Assembly (NCBI GenBank): GCA_963277665.1
Contig: OY728125.1
Span: forward strand, 1,714,812,889 to 1,714,876,888
From: Viscum album
Lineage: Eukaryota; Streptophyta; Magnoliopsida; Santalales; Viscaceae
Reading direction: 5' to 3'
DNA: 64,000 nt
The position numbers and the translations under genes are program-made. Shown piece by piece: positions 12,121-24,534 of this stretch (its first letter is position 1; every line of letters starts with the position of its first letter). The notes under the pieces are model-generated. The model saw only the letters and a list, made by a program, of their open reading frames with translations. It was not told the DNA's origin and searched no databases.

Positions 12121-13929
12121 ATATAAAATTTCACTTTGTGTAATCTTTCTCATACTTCATTAGTAAATATATATGATCCTTCTATGACACAATTCATTTT
12201 CTTCTTTCATACCTATGTAACATGAATTTTGAGAACCTCCCACTTGGAATAAAATACACTTAGTTTTATTTCCTATTATCTTAATCCTACTATATTTAAT
12301 ACTTTTCACTAAGAATCCTTATTCCCTAAAATAAAATCATTCCATTCATCACATAATTGAGAAGCACTTAACAGATTTTGTTTCAATCCATTAAAAAATG
12401 AATTCTTTGACTCCATTTTTTGTTTACCAATATCCATTGAATAAAATCTTTTTATCTTAAGTGAAACATCATTCTAAAATATCACTGAGCCTTATTTTTG
12501 ATCTTTATTATTATTTAAAAGCTTGAAGAATTTTTTCATATGTAAATGACAACCACTATCCAATATCCATAGACATTCCCCTTTCGAATCCTTGAGGGAA
12601 ACTTCAATAATAAGGTCCTTTTAATTATATTCAATCTTTATTTATTGAGAATTTTGAGAATTAAAATTTATAATATATTATGATAGTAAAATTACAAGAC
12701 ATTAATTTTTATGATGACCATCCTAGTCTCATCTACCATAGAATTCAACATTTACTTAAAACCTATTCTCCAACTTCTTTCCACAATTCATTTCTTTCCT
12801 CTAAACATATCTCCTTTGAGTGAGAAAATTTCTCTTCAATATTTGTATAAAAATCCTTCTAGATTTATTAAAATGTTTATGGTTAACCCAAAAAAATCTT
12901 TTTTTATGTATGAAACATTGACAATACCAACAGTAGTCATATAAGGTATAATTTCCTCTTTAAAACTTCTGTTGTCCAGAATCCGTTACATTAATTTCTT
13001 CATTATTCTAATAAAAAATTATGGATTTTTTTGGGAAAAAAAATTATTAAGAGCCATTGGAAAATTCTTTTCTAAATTAGGACTTTTACATTCCCATTCA
13101 GTGCCACCAGTTTTATCATTTTTGGATTTTGAGTTCAGGTTTCTTGAATTTCTAGATTTCTACGATTCACTTTATTTAGCCACAAAATTGTTATTATAAA
13201 CGTTTTTTTATTTTCAAACTTACCACCAACATTTTTATAAATATTTTATTCCTTAGAGGGTGGTTTTTATAGTCATGAAAAACATATTCCTTTTTTGAGA
13301 ATTCATTAACTTGTTGACTAGAATATTTAAAATTGGATATAGATTTTCTTGATTGTTCTTTAGATTTGATGAGTTTTTATTGAATAATGTATAGTTAATT
13401 ATATTTATCTTTAATTTTATCTTATTTCATGATGTTCAAAGTCTTTTAATCATCAATATATTTCTTTATAGGACTGATTTATTTCAAAAAATTTAACATT
13501 TCTTTAATATGTTTAGATTTATGACTGTCAATATGTTGATCATCATTTTTTAGCTTTCTTTTCTTCTTTTAATGCTTATAAATTTTTGATATACATTATT
13601 TTAACTATATTTTTAGCATATACTCCATATTAGTTTCTTTTTATCCAATTAAAAAACCACTACTTTCATCACTAGTGAAATTTAAATCATTTTCCTTGGC
13701 AATTAGTAGCTTATCATCATCATCATCATCATTGAAAGTCTCAACTTCCTATTCATATTCACTATTATTACTTCATGATTTGATAATAATTTTCTATTTT
13801 TATATTTTTATAAATTATTGAACTTACCTTTAAGATTGGGTTTTTAATTTTAAGTATTCTTTTTAAAGGATCTTCTTGGTATCTTATCTTATTCATCACT
13901 AGATTCTTCTTCCATTATTGTTTGGTAGT

Positions 13930-14743
13930 TTTCTACAAAGTGTCCAATATCTACATAATTATATAATTTTAAAGCAATATCCCACTTTCACTTTCAGTTT
14001 CCCATTCTCACTTTTATGTATAAAAGTGGAATAATCTCATCAAACATCTCATTTACCTCTTTTTATAAGTTAGAAAAGTTAGATTGATCACATTTAACTT
14101 TCTTCTTACCTCTATATTTCTTATAATATTTAAAAGAAATATATTTCTCATAATTTTAATTCTTATTTATATTATTATATCTCTTCATATCATAAGCTGT
14201 GGGAATACTGTATAAGACATCAATATGGATAGAACTTGGATCTTTATCTACAAAAGTTGAAACCTTTACATCAAATTTTTTAGGTAGAACCCACATGATC
14301 TTCTTTACCATAACTGAGTCTTCTAATTTTTTACCAAAACTCATGAAAATTCTTATAATAACTTTTAATTTTGTGAATAATTTGTTAATAGATTTATCAT
14401 TCCTCATTTTTAAATCTTCATATTTTAATATTTATATCTGAAAATTTTATTTATTTAGTTTAGTGTTCCCTTCATAATAATTTTCTAGCTTATCCCCAAA
14501 ACCTTTAGTCATGACGATTACTTTGACTTTTAGAAATTAACTATCTAAAATGGAAGATAATATATCATTTATATCACATCCATAATTTTCAAGAACATGA
14601 GGGGTAAAATCATTAATAACATATTTTTGGACATCATAACTAATAACCAATAGATATAGTAACATCCTATCCTTCAAAACATGGCAATTCTTCCCATAAA
14701 ATGTGGGAAACCCCTTATTATATATTATGTTAATATTATCCAA
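13930..14743 (-). pseudogene. Copia-C gag remnant (UBN2-type)
   Basis: The minus-strand frame 14743-14537 contains the Gag N-terminal pattern (FYGKNCHVLKDRML). The frame 14407-14156 contains SINKLFTKLKVIIRIFMSFG and VMVKKIMWVLPKKFDVKV, which match the UBN2 helices of plant copia Gag. A degenerate zinc knuckle lies near 13970-13935 (YNYVDIGHFVENY), where cysteines appear as Tyr, the expected result of TGT to TAT change. It begins about 75 bp downstream of a primer-binding-site relic (14817-14833), so the LTR to its right is its 5' LTR. Confidence 0.75.
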
Positions 14744-14816
14744 TATTAATAGTGGAAATAATTAGAAAAAAATATAACTTCCTAAATTTTCAAATATCAT
14801 TGAATTAATAATGGAA

Positions 14817-14833
14817 CCTCTCTCTAATACTAA
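14817..14833 (-). other. Degenerate tRNA-Met primer binding site
   Basis: The minus strand reads TTAGTATTAGAGAGAGG, two changes from the TTGGTATCAGAG primer site of plant LTR elements. It marks the end of the LTR beginning at 14834 and the start of the Copia-C leader. Confidence 0.6.
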
Positions 14834-15952
14834 TTGAAAACCCACCCACAAGATTAATGAAATCACTATGGAGGTGGGGGATTGAATCAGTGATTAATAA
14901 TTTATTTTATGTTATCCATTTTAAATAACATTCATTCCCAGTTAGAGTAAAAATAATTCTTTATTAAGAAAATTGACATGCACAAATAGATAATGAAAAA
15001 CATATTTTAAAATGTTCACTACTCAATGAGAATATCCAATCCTTGATATGATCTAGAAACACCCAAGATCACATAGTCCTCTAGAAACAATCTTATGAAT
15101 GATAGAAAGAATGGGATAACCATGAACTTGTAATACCCCATAGTATCCTAATGGTGTAAGTGAATCCCACATACTAATGATAGTTCAGAGATTTTTACAA
15201 TAGAAAAAACGTCTATCATAACTTTAGACTTTGAGTATGTTGTTACTATGATGATTCATTCTTCCTAACTCACAATAGGGAAAGTATTACTTTTATTCAT
15301 TTTTTAATATATTTCATAATAGTGAGTAAGTAAAACTTCCTTTTATTACTTCTATCTATACTTTCTTCTTTGATAAATAGTGAATATTCTCTAGGGTTTC
15401 ACTTGTATCGAAAAAGAAACTATCTTTTCATTATCATGAAAATATATATTCATAGAATAATATCGAGAATATTATTCCCATAATTCTTATGGAAACTTTA
15501 TGATTTTAGATACTGAGAAATCCTCCTCTTTGAACTTATTCAAACTTATTTAAATTAGAGTGAAGGTTTTCATTTAAATATCCTTAAGACTCAAGCTCTT
15601 AATTATCATGTGATTTTTTATTATCTGCAGAATCATCTTGTACACAAAATATACAACATTAATTATTTTAAATATTTCTATGTACATGGAATAATTCATT
15701 TTTTTCACATGGAAATTCCTTAAATAGAATGTAAATCACCATAATTTCCATAATAATTATCTCTCATAAAAGACCAAACACTACAATCATAGATAATTCA
15801 CTAGGTGTGGAGTGTCTCAAATATACCAACTTCAATTTTTACTGGAACTTATTCAATCTCAAACAATCACCTTCAGTTCAATGCTTTGATTCTCAACATC
15901 TTATATGAAAATCCATTTTATAAATCATGATACTTTAATCCATGAGGAACAT
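14834..15952 (-). repeat. Copia LTR, 3' segment (interrupted)
   Basis: This is the U5-side part of a copia LTR on the minus strand. It shares with 48709-50676 the features GGAGGTGGGGGATTGAATCA near the end, TTCACTA, and a CTAGAAACAATCTT-like block. It is interrupted at 15953 by a solo LTR and resumes at 20608. It lies between Copia-B pol (right) and Copia-C gag (left) and seems to serve both. Confidence 0.6.
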
Positions 15953-17720
15953 TGTAATGCCTCGACCCCATTTACCTAGATTTGGTGCATTATTTTAATA
16001 AATTGGTATGATTACAAGGAATCAAGTCTCGAAGGACCGATCAGTTTAGCAGTCTTGGAAAATATATTACATACATGAATGTTACATTATACATTATAAC
16101 ATACAAAAAAACATAAATAATACATTATGAAAGCCATTATTCCCTTTTCTTAACCCTGTATATCAATCACAATACACTTCTTGGAATCCTGGGAAAAATA
16201 AAACATAGAAAGGGGTGAGCTCAAACGCTCAGTAAGGGTAAGAAATACAGCAGAAACTTTCATAAATAAGCATAAACATTTAAGGCAATGTATAACTAAA
16301 ACAAAAGCCTTTTAAACTTGAACTTCAACATAATATGGAAAAAATAAAATGAAAAAATTCCATTTACTTATTCACATGGATATTCTACTAGTCGAATAAT
16401 CACATGCAATATCAATAACCACTTTCATAATGATGGAATGCATAATGCCAGACTATCATAACCACATAGTCAAGGCCTTGTGCCAAGACTACAAATAAGA
16501 TTTTGTCAAGGAATTGTGCCAAGACACTAGTTTGTCTCATGAGACCTACCGATGCATCGAGGAGCTATAGCGGGCTCCACCCATCACTTACTAAGTCCAA
16601 TGCATTCCTCATATGAAAAGGTTTAAACATAACATAAACATTCGTATTAAAAATATCATACGAAATGTTGATACTTTATCCATAAACTATGAATGGTGTA
16701 AAAATAAAACATCCACAGTAAAACATATCACAAAACCCTCAATAAAATATGGAAGTTTTGTATCATAATAAATCAACTTCAAATAAGCTTAAAATCCATC
16801 AATGGATGTTGACATCGATGAAAATGTTTTGTAAAACTCTTTGAGAGAAATATATCCTTTTCATGAAAACATTTAAAAGTTAAAAAATTTAAAAAGGAAG
16901 AAATTTAAAGACATTTTTGAATCAAAGTGTCCCATACCACTTTGAAACTTTTGAAATGAATTAACATTTTTAAAATATTCATGTCCATATAAATAAATCC
17001 TTAAAAACCATTTTGAAAACATGGACATTAATGAGAATGATTTAGAAGAATAAATATTTAAAACATTTAAAATGATGTTTTAGTAAAAGTTACCTTAAAA
17101 ATAATCCCTTTGAAAACTCTTTTATGAAACATGGACATGGATAATAAATATGTCACATTTGATACTTATGTAAAAACAACCTCAGATAATAAAGAGATAG
17201 TGAAATTAACCCTTACCAATTTGGTAACTTATGAAACATACACCCCATGAAAGAGGTATCATACAATGAATATGTAAATACAAATAAATTAACGTTTATT
17301 ACACAAAAAATACAATTATGGGCAGTACATACACCACACAAAAGGTAATAGTGGCAATATGGCATGAATCTCACGGGAATAAGGAGTGAGATGAAAACCT
17401 CTACCTTGAACTTTCCTTTAGTCGAGGGTACGTTTAACCTCCTGTATGAAGATCATAGTATGTTATTAAAGTATAACAAAACCATATTAATATTTATGAT
17501 ATCATACATGATTAATTTATTACTTTATACTACCCATTTAATAATAATTTCCATGTTAATTTAACATTTTGGGTAATAATCGATTTCTTTATCGTACGTG
17601 TTTTAACTTGTTACTCTTGATTGTATCACTTAGATAAAGATTTAAGTACTTCCAGAATATAAAACATTATTAATATATCATATATATTTATAATATAAAT
17701 ATGTATAATAGACATATATA

Positions 17721-17788
17721 TGAAATTAAAAACACCGTTTATAGAGACGGTAGTCTGTACGTACGCATAAACGCTGTTTCTGTTTTCA
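17721..17788 (-). other. Covarying hairpin, copy 1 of 3 in solo LTR
   Basis: Stem segments TGAAA/TTTCA, AAACA/TGTTT and CGTTTAT/ATAAACG enclose a loop that, in element sense, contains GCGTACGTAC and ACTACCGTCTC. The stem bases differ from the other copies but still pair. Confidence 0.8.
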
Positions 17789-17944
17789 TCTCGTATTGAA
17801 CGGAACTAAGTGAATAAGATATATGTAAGTAAATATATATATATATATATATATGTATATATCTCTAGTATCATTATTATTTCATATATTATATACTTAT
17901 TAGTAATATATATATTTTTATAATCATCGATGAATGGTGAACGT

Positions 17945-18012
17945 GGAAATGAATCCCATCGCGTTGTGGAGACAGTAATCCGTACGTACGCACGAGCGAC
18001 AATATCATTTCC
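17945..18012 (-). other. Covarying hairpin, copy 2 of 3 in solo LTR
   Basis: The outer stem is GGAAATGA/TCATTTCC. The inner stem GTG/CAC extends imperfectly (CGCGTTGTG against CACGAGCG). The loop in element sense contains CGTACGTACG and ATTACTGTCTC. Confidence 0.75.
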
Positions 18013-18123
18013 TTAAAGTTGTGGAATTGGATGGTATATTAATTTTACAGAGACATTATCATGTTATATTCATTATTTATATACATATTACTCATCATTA
18101 TATCCATCTAAATAACATAGTGT

Positions 18124-18195
18124 TGAATAACAAATTACACCACGGCGTGGAGATGGTAAGCCGTACGTACGCACGCATGGTGACATTATCATTCA
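18124..18195 (-). other. Covarying hairpin, copy 3 of 3 in solo LTR
   Basis: Stem segments are TGAAT/ATTCA, CACCA/TGGTG and GCGTG/CACGC. The loop in element sense contains CGTACGTACG and CTTACCATCTC. Confidence 0.8.
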
Positions 18196-18517
18196 TAATA
18201 TGGATAAGATAATGAATGTAGTTGTTACATATTTATAATAAAATCACAGTATAAATAAGATACTGGAGTTATATTTAATAATGGAAACAAAAAAGAAAGA
18301 GTAAGTGGAAGAATAAGAGAACTTGAAAGAGGGTGGTGAAGTCATTACCTCTTCTTCGGGTTCTTCCTTTTGATTTGATCAAAAGGGATCCTTAGGATGG
18401 CTTTATGACCAAAGTAATGACTTTAGGATGAATTTATTATAGTTTTTAGGATATTTGGGATGGGGTTTTCCAAGAAAAATGGCTTAGAAGGTGTGAATTA
18501 GAGCGAAGGGGGAGTGC

Positions 18518-18526
18518 CCTTTTATA
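18518..18526 (-). promoter_or_regulatory. TATA box of solo LTR
   Basis: The minus strand has TCTTATAAAAGGGC, the same TATAAAAGG core and C-rich surroundings as in the three tandem LTRs. Downstream, CAAATCAAAAGGAAG leads to a possible splice donor AGAG/GTAATG near 18347, matching the site in the tandem LTRs. Confidence 0.7.
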
Positions 18527-20607
18527 AGAGGGGTGAGGGGCACCTTAGAAAAAACTTAAAATATTATTTTATAATAAATTCATTTTAGGTTTCTAATGGC
18601 TCAAAAATGAATTATTTAAAGGATAAGGTGGATATGGGTCGCAAACCTCTCAACCAATAGGTTTTAGACAGGTTTAGGTCACCATATTAACCATAACGTT
18701 TATATTTAACTCTTAGTTAAATAGTTTAACTTTTACCGAGTCTTCTTGTATTCTTACTCTATATGGTTAATAAACTTACTCTAAACATCCAAGAGAACCT
18801 CAAGTGGATCATTAATGACATATATAATATTATTTAATCCCTTTGGACTAACCTTACATTTTTAGGAATATTATATCAACCAATAATATAGTATTTTTTT
18901 AAATATTAATTTATGTCAATTTTGACACTATTTGGTATTTTATTTTTGTAAAAGTCATCACAAATTGATAACTTCAAAAAAGATACATTGAATCATACCT
19001 ATCATGTCATATTCACCTATAAAATTCGTAGATTTCATAAAAACTTTGAAATTATATTTATTTTAATATTTATAATACCATTTATTTGATTCTTTCATGA
19101 ATAAGGTAATTACTGCATCATCATTGTGTCATAAATAAATTTATTTATTTAATGTCTAAAAATTATAAATAAAATACCATGATGTATGAAATCTTTTTAT
19201 ATTTCTAATTAATATTTATAATCTAATTTATCTTTTGAATAAACCTATATTAAAAATGTTTTAGTTATTAAACTTTGATTTTAACTCTTTTAACTCTTCC
19301 TTGAATTAAATAATAATAAATGTCCTAATCTTATCCAAGTGAACCTAAATGATAATAGTTTATTACTAATGTTGTTTTTGGTCGAGATACACTTGTACAA
19401 TAGAATTAGGACATGTGTTAGGGTAATATTAATATCATTTTTACCCTTAATTACCCTATTTACTTTTAACCATGGTAAATAAAAGTAAAAAGTTACTATT
19501 CACAAAAAATTATTTTTATCTTATTAAACCACATTTTACTCCTTGATATTAACTATGTCTCTCAGATTTTTGAAATTCAACTCATAGAAGCGGTAAAATT
19601 ATGTTTTATGTAAATTTGCAAATTCTCCTAGGAGGTGGGTAAAAGATGGTGAAGAGTTCAATAAAATTTTTATATATCTAAAATTATTATAAACTGAATC
19701 CAATGAATTACATTGAACATATATAGGTATTATGTATCTATTTTGACATAAAATAAATTTAAATAAAATAAATAATTATTTAAATAAAAATTTGTTTTTA
19801 AACAATAACTTAGTGTTTTTTCACTATTCATAAAAAATGAACGTTTTCAAAAAATACAAAAAATTCACCCTAGGCTAATTTCGATATTTCGAATCCAAAA
19901 TTGAATTCTATTTTACCAAATTCAAAACATAGAAGTTTCATTTATTAATTTAAAATTAATTCCCGTTGTCAAAACCAAAAGGCGTATTTTTAAGAAACAA
20001 TATCTATCAAAAGATTGACACTTCTTTATGTCTAATCTCAAAGTGAAATTACATAAAATTACCAGAATTGGATTAAATGGTAAAAATATAATCTATTTAT
20101 ACTTACAAACCATTAAAATTTATAATTTAACACTATAAATTATTTTGATTAGAAAAGTTGTTTTCAGTTAAAATATAGTATTTTTTACTATTCACCCAAA
20201 TATGAAAGTTATCAGAAAACACCAAAAATTTATTGAAACTAAATTCTTATGTAACGATTCTAAATAAGAAGTTTATTTTGTCAAATTTAATATATAAAAG
20301 TTTCTAACATTGGATTTAAAAAGGGTTCACCATTAAAAGGCGGTAAAAGTGCATTTTTTGAAAAATACTTCTTTTATCTAAAAAAATGAATTAGTTCTTA
20401 CATTATGTCTAAGAAACTCATAATATGGATTCTAAAATTATAAGGATTATATATAGTTCAAAATTTAGTTAATACTATTCATAACCGCTTTTGAACGACT
20501 AGTTTGGTAAGTTGTGGTGCGCTTGAACTCGGTGTTGCGTGTAGTGCAAGTTATTGAATTATTTTGAAGAAATAATATACTTTGAAATCTTGGGGTGTTA
20601 CAAACAT

Positions 20608-21861
20608 CATAGGCATAATTTAATTTATTGATGCGTACATATATGGTTATGTAACGCTCAATTCAATATTGCACAGAGCATGATGTTTACACAGTGACAA
20701 ACTCATATTTATATAAGAGTGTATGATGGTTATGAAAAGATTAAATGATTGTTATTCAATAATTGATTCATGTTTACATATACTCAATTGATTATTATTA
20801 AGAACATGTATTCATTTATACACATCCATTCTCAATGGATCGACTACATGTATCAGTCTAGATTGATTGTATGTACAACTCAATGAATCGACCACATATC
20901 TCAGTCTAGACTCACCACATATACAACCTATAGACTGTGAAGATCAACCATGTGAATAATACAAGTGACTATATTGTATTGATGACATGAAATTGATTTA
21001 CAGCATCGATCGACCATGAGGTAGTAAAGTGACCATATAAAGAGGCCGTATAGATTAACTACATGAACAAAATATCGACCATGAAGATTGACCATGCGAA
21101 GTAGGTAGATCGATCATATAAATGGATCGACTGTATGGATCAAACATACTATAAAAATTCTAGACATTTTTATTTCAAACTAGGACCTCCTAAAAAAATA
21201 TCCATCACTTCTCAAGAAACTCAAAACCACTTCCAAAATATTGTAGACAATGTCCCTATAACAACCAACACTTTCCTTTAGGTTACTTGAATAAAATTAA
21301 AACAATCATCACATTTTCTTTGAATATGATTTATGAATTGGAAAAAAAATCCAACATAATATATCATATCCACTTTAACCTTCTTCAAAACAAACTATTT
21401 TCAAACATGGGCTCGAAAATCCCACCCTTTGGATTTTTTGGAAACCAAGGAACATAAATCACCTTCAAACTTAACCAACCTAGAAATGAATCATCATACA
21501 ATAGTTCTAATCACACTTGAGTAAAATCAATGTAGTTAAAAATTATACTAAACAACAATATCATTCTATCCATAAGATAGTGATTTTTGTTCAACAACTT
21601 AATTCTCTGATTCTTTTCATTAAGCCTCTTCAAACCCTATGAAAAGGTTCTGACCATACTTCAACAAAAAATGTTAAAATGGTTCAACATAAAAATGTTG
21701 AATTCATAGCTTACCCCATATAACCCCCCAAAATATATGTTCCCCATGAATATATGAGACACATATATCTGTAATTACCCCAAAGTATTTTTCACTCCCT
21801 TTATAAATACACTTGATAGATTGTTAACTAAATAAAGACAAAAAGATTTATGCTTTAATTT
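20608..21861 (-). repeat. Copia LTR, 5' segment (interrupted)
   Basis: This is the continuation of the LTR broken by the solo LTR. The right edge is set by a polypurine-like tract on minus (CAAAGTGGGAGAAAT, 21862-21876) and by the end of Copia-B pol at 21944. The starting TG is no longer clear. A tandem-like stretch rich in GATCGACCATG motifs occupies about 20830-21130. Confidence 0.55.
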
Positions 21862-21943
21862 CTCCCACTTTGAAAACAAATTCCAAACCAAAAGGAGAGA
21901 GAGGGTAAAAAACACTAATACCATATCCTAATGATAGGGGTGA

Positions 21944-23440
21944 TTAAACTCCCCACAATCTTCCAAAAGCATCCATTAATAATGGTTTGGTGAAAACATA
22001 TACTATTTTCTCTAAAGTAGGAAAAAATTATAGATTTAGCTCAGTTCTCTCCGAAATATCATTGATGAAGTTATATTTAGTATAAATGTTATTGATTCAT
22101 GAATGTTTAACATGATTATTTTATAGGTTTATATCACTTTTATTATCAAAACACAAGATAAGTGAAAACTTTAGTTTCCCCTTGAGGTTATATAATTGAG
22201 TTTTCATCTACATCATTTGAGTAGCAGCTAGACGTACAACTATATATTATAACTTATTAGTTCTTAGGGTTATAAAATTATGATTCTATGTGTTCCAATA
22301 GACACACCTATCACCAAGAAAGAACACTCAACCAGATGTGGATTTTCAATCATCAACACTTCCTTCCAAATCTATATATGAAAAACCATATAGATTTAAC
22401 TCTTCTTTGTTGTCATATCTTAACCCAAAATCTGTTTTCCCTTTTATGTAACTAAGGATAATTTTATTGCTATATTATATGACATTTTTAGATCACTTTG
22501 GAATCTGTAACATGGGGTTACTACATATACAATATCTATTCTTAAATCTATTAAGTATAACAAACTTCCAATAAGCTTTTGAAACTCTCTTAAATCCACT
22601 TTATTTCATTTGTCATCTTTAGAAAACTTTGTTCCTTCTTATATGGGTGTAGAAATTGATCTTGAATCCTATATAACAAAACTTTTAAGAGGTTCTCTAT
22701 CATACTTTTCTTGTGAAAGGAAGATACAATATTTATCTTGGGAAATTTGTAAGCTAATAAAATATATCATCTCACCAAACATGGAAATTTCAAACAAATC
22801 ATTCATTTATTTAGAAAAATATTCACATAACTATTTATCATTACCAATTAAAATGATATCATATACATATACTATAATAATATAGAGATACCTTGTTTTC
22901 ATCTTTGATACAGAGATTTATGTCTACTCTCACATTCCTAAACTTCAACTTCTTTAAGTTGGTGTTGAACTTAGAATACCAATCCATTGGAGTTTGTTTC
23001 AATCCATATAAATCCTTATTAATTCTAAAAACATTATTTTCATCTTCTATTCATAATTAAGCATAAAGTTTATCAAAAAAAATTCTATTATAGCTCACCA
23101 TTGAGGAATGAATACTTGACATCCATTTGAAAAATCTTGTATTGCCTTTGGGAAACAATAACAAGAAATATTCTTATGGTTTCTAGTATATAAAATAGTG
23201 TAAAGTTCATATAGAAATCCACTAATTTAAGATGATAATATCCATTTCACATGAGTATTTCTTTATTTCTAATCACATTACCTTTTTCATTCAAATTATT
23301 CCAGAAAACTGATTTTGTTCCAATGATGTTATTGTTGTTAGGTTTGAGTACCAACTCCCATGTATCATTCCTTTATATCTGATCCAATTCTTTATTCATG
23401 GCATCAAACATTTGTTGATTCTCAATATCTTATTCAACAT
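21944..23440 (-). pseudogene. Copia-B reverse transcriptase and RNase H remnant
   Basis: Right to left, the RT begins with MFDAMNKELDQI and DTWELVLKP (about 23410-23340) and GTKSVFWNNLNEKGNVIRNK. QMDVKYSFLNGEL (about 23130-23090) and LYGLKQTPMDWYSKFN (about 23015-22965) follow. The Y-x-D-D box is decayed and frame-shifted near 22860. KLIGSLLYLIDLRIDIVYVV (about 22590) is the end of RT, and a KSTSG relic marks RNase H. The frame ends with FTKPLLMDAFGRLWGV and a stop at 21944-21946, the usual C-terminus. The 5' part of pol lies beyond CACTA-2, at 45031 onward. Confidence 0.85.
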
Positions 23441-23496
23441 CTCTCAATTAAACATGTGAAATCAATGAGGTATCACTACTAGAATTCTAGGTAATT

Positions 23497-23775
23497 GTGA
23501 CGGGATCCCATCACAAATAAGTTTTAGCGACGGGGTCCCGTCACAAATAGCCCGTTGCAGAAAACGCTATCAAAAAAAATATTATTTGCGACAGTCCCAT
23601 CGCAAATAAGTCTCTAATTATATACTTATATATATATATATATACTTTTTTCAATGGGCCCGTCGCAAAAAGTATTTGCGATGGGGTTGTAATTCCGTCG
23701 CAAATAATTTAAAAAAAAATTATTTAGACTATTTGTAACGGGAACCCGTCGCAACAGTTCCCGTCGCAAATAATA
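23497..23775. repeat. CACTA-2 left subterminal repeats
   Basis: There are about seven copies, in both orientations, of GACGGGATCCCGTC-like palindromes flanked by GCAAATA (for example GCGACGGGGTCCCGTC at 23525). In CACTA elements such arrays bind the TnpA-type protein; binding here is inferred. Confidence 0.8.
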
Positions 23776-24188
23776 AATAGATTTTTAAAAAAATAAATTT
23801 AATAAAATTATGATTATTGAAAAATTAATTTTAATATTATTAAAATAATTGAAATAAATATATATTAAAATTCTCAATATTCACAAAAAAATATAAAAAA
23901 ATCATAAATTATTATTATTATTAGTAAAATAAACAAACATTAAAAAATATAATACTGAAAAAATATATTTAATAAAATTATGATTAATGAAACAATAACA
24001 TTAATATTATTAAAATAATAAAAAAATAAAAATAATAAAAATAATTAAAATTCTCAATATTCACAAAAAAATCATAAAATATTAAAAATTAAATTATCTA
24101 ATATTTGCACCAATATAAAAGACAAAAACTGTAAATAGTTCATATTACAACAAATGTTAAATTCAAATGTTTTTAACATAATAAAAAA

Positions 24189-24497
24189 TCACTGGGGGGG
24201 TCATCTTCTGGAGGAGGTGGAGGAGCTGAAGGAGCTGGTGGAGGAAACTCCATCCCCAAACTACGAGTCAGCCGATGCATGTACTCCATCTGCTCCTGAT
24301 GCTACTGCTGCCATCGACGCATCTCCTCCTTGTGCTACTACTTCTGCCGCTGGTGCTGACACATCTCTTCTTGCTGCTTCTGCAAACTCTATATACGGTA
24401 ATTTTGAGCTCGTAACTACTCTTGATACTGTGAGCCAGAAGATGATACCCCTCCATGAGCTCCTCTCGAGCTGGAATCCGACATCGCAGTAGTACCA
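24189..24497 (-). pseudogene. CACTA-2 TnpA/Transposase_24-type C-terminal exon remnant
   Basis: The minus frame from 24497 reads MSDSSSRGAHGG, then a Gln-rich coiled region (SLQKQQEEMCQHQRQK, HQEQMEYMHRL) and a Pro-rich tail (FPPPAPSAPPPPPEDDPP). That is the usual end of plant CACTA TnpA-like proteins. Five in-frame TAG stops fall in the Gln-rich stretch and each is one C-to-T change from CAG. The plus-strand ORF over the same bases is a shadow. Confidence 0.7.
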
Positions 24498-24534
24498 GAA
24501 TTAGTACCAGGAGTCACATGAGAGCCGATACCAA

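Larger units (their letters stand above)
15953..20602 (-). mobile_element. Solo giant LTR (Ty3/gypsy-like), 4650 bp
   Basis: The minus strand runs from TGTAACACCCC (20602) to GGGGTCGAGGCATTACA (15953). A perfect 5-bp target duplication AACAT lies at 15948-15952 and 20603-20607. No internal region or second LTR is attached, so it is a solo LTR left by LTR-LTR recombination. It is a diverged relative of the LTRs at 26398-44193. Shared features are the same ends, a TATA box with the same sequence, the hairpin with the GTACGTAC loop (three copies here), and the block around CATACCACTTTGAA (about 16933-16946), which is the reverse complement of TTCAAGGTGGTATGGGAC in the tandem LTRs. Confidence 0.92.

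Noticed and set aside
17838..17860. AT dinucleotide microsatellite
   Set aside because: Short and ordinary for AT-rich plant DNA.
22610..22885. 91-codon plus-strand ORF
   Set aside because: Antisense shadow of the Copia-B reverse transcriptase.
24154..24492. 112-codon plus-strand ORF in CACTA-2
   Set aside because: Shadow of the minus-strand TnpA-like exon, whose Gln-rich and Pro-rich pattern fits the family.
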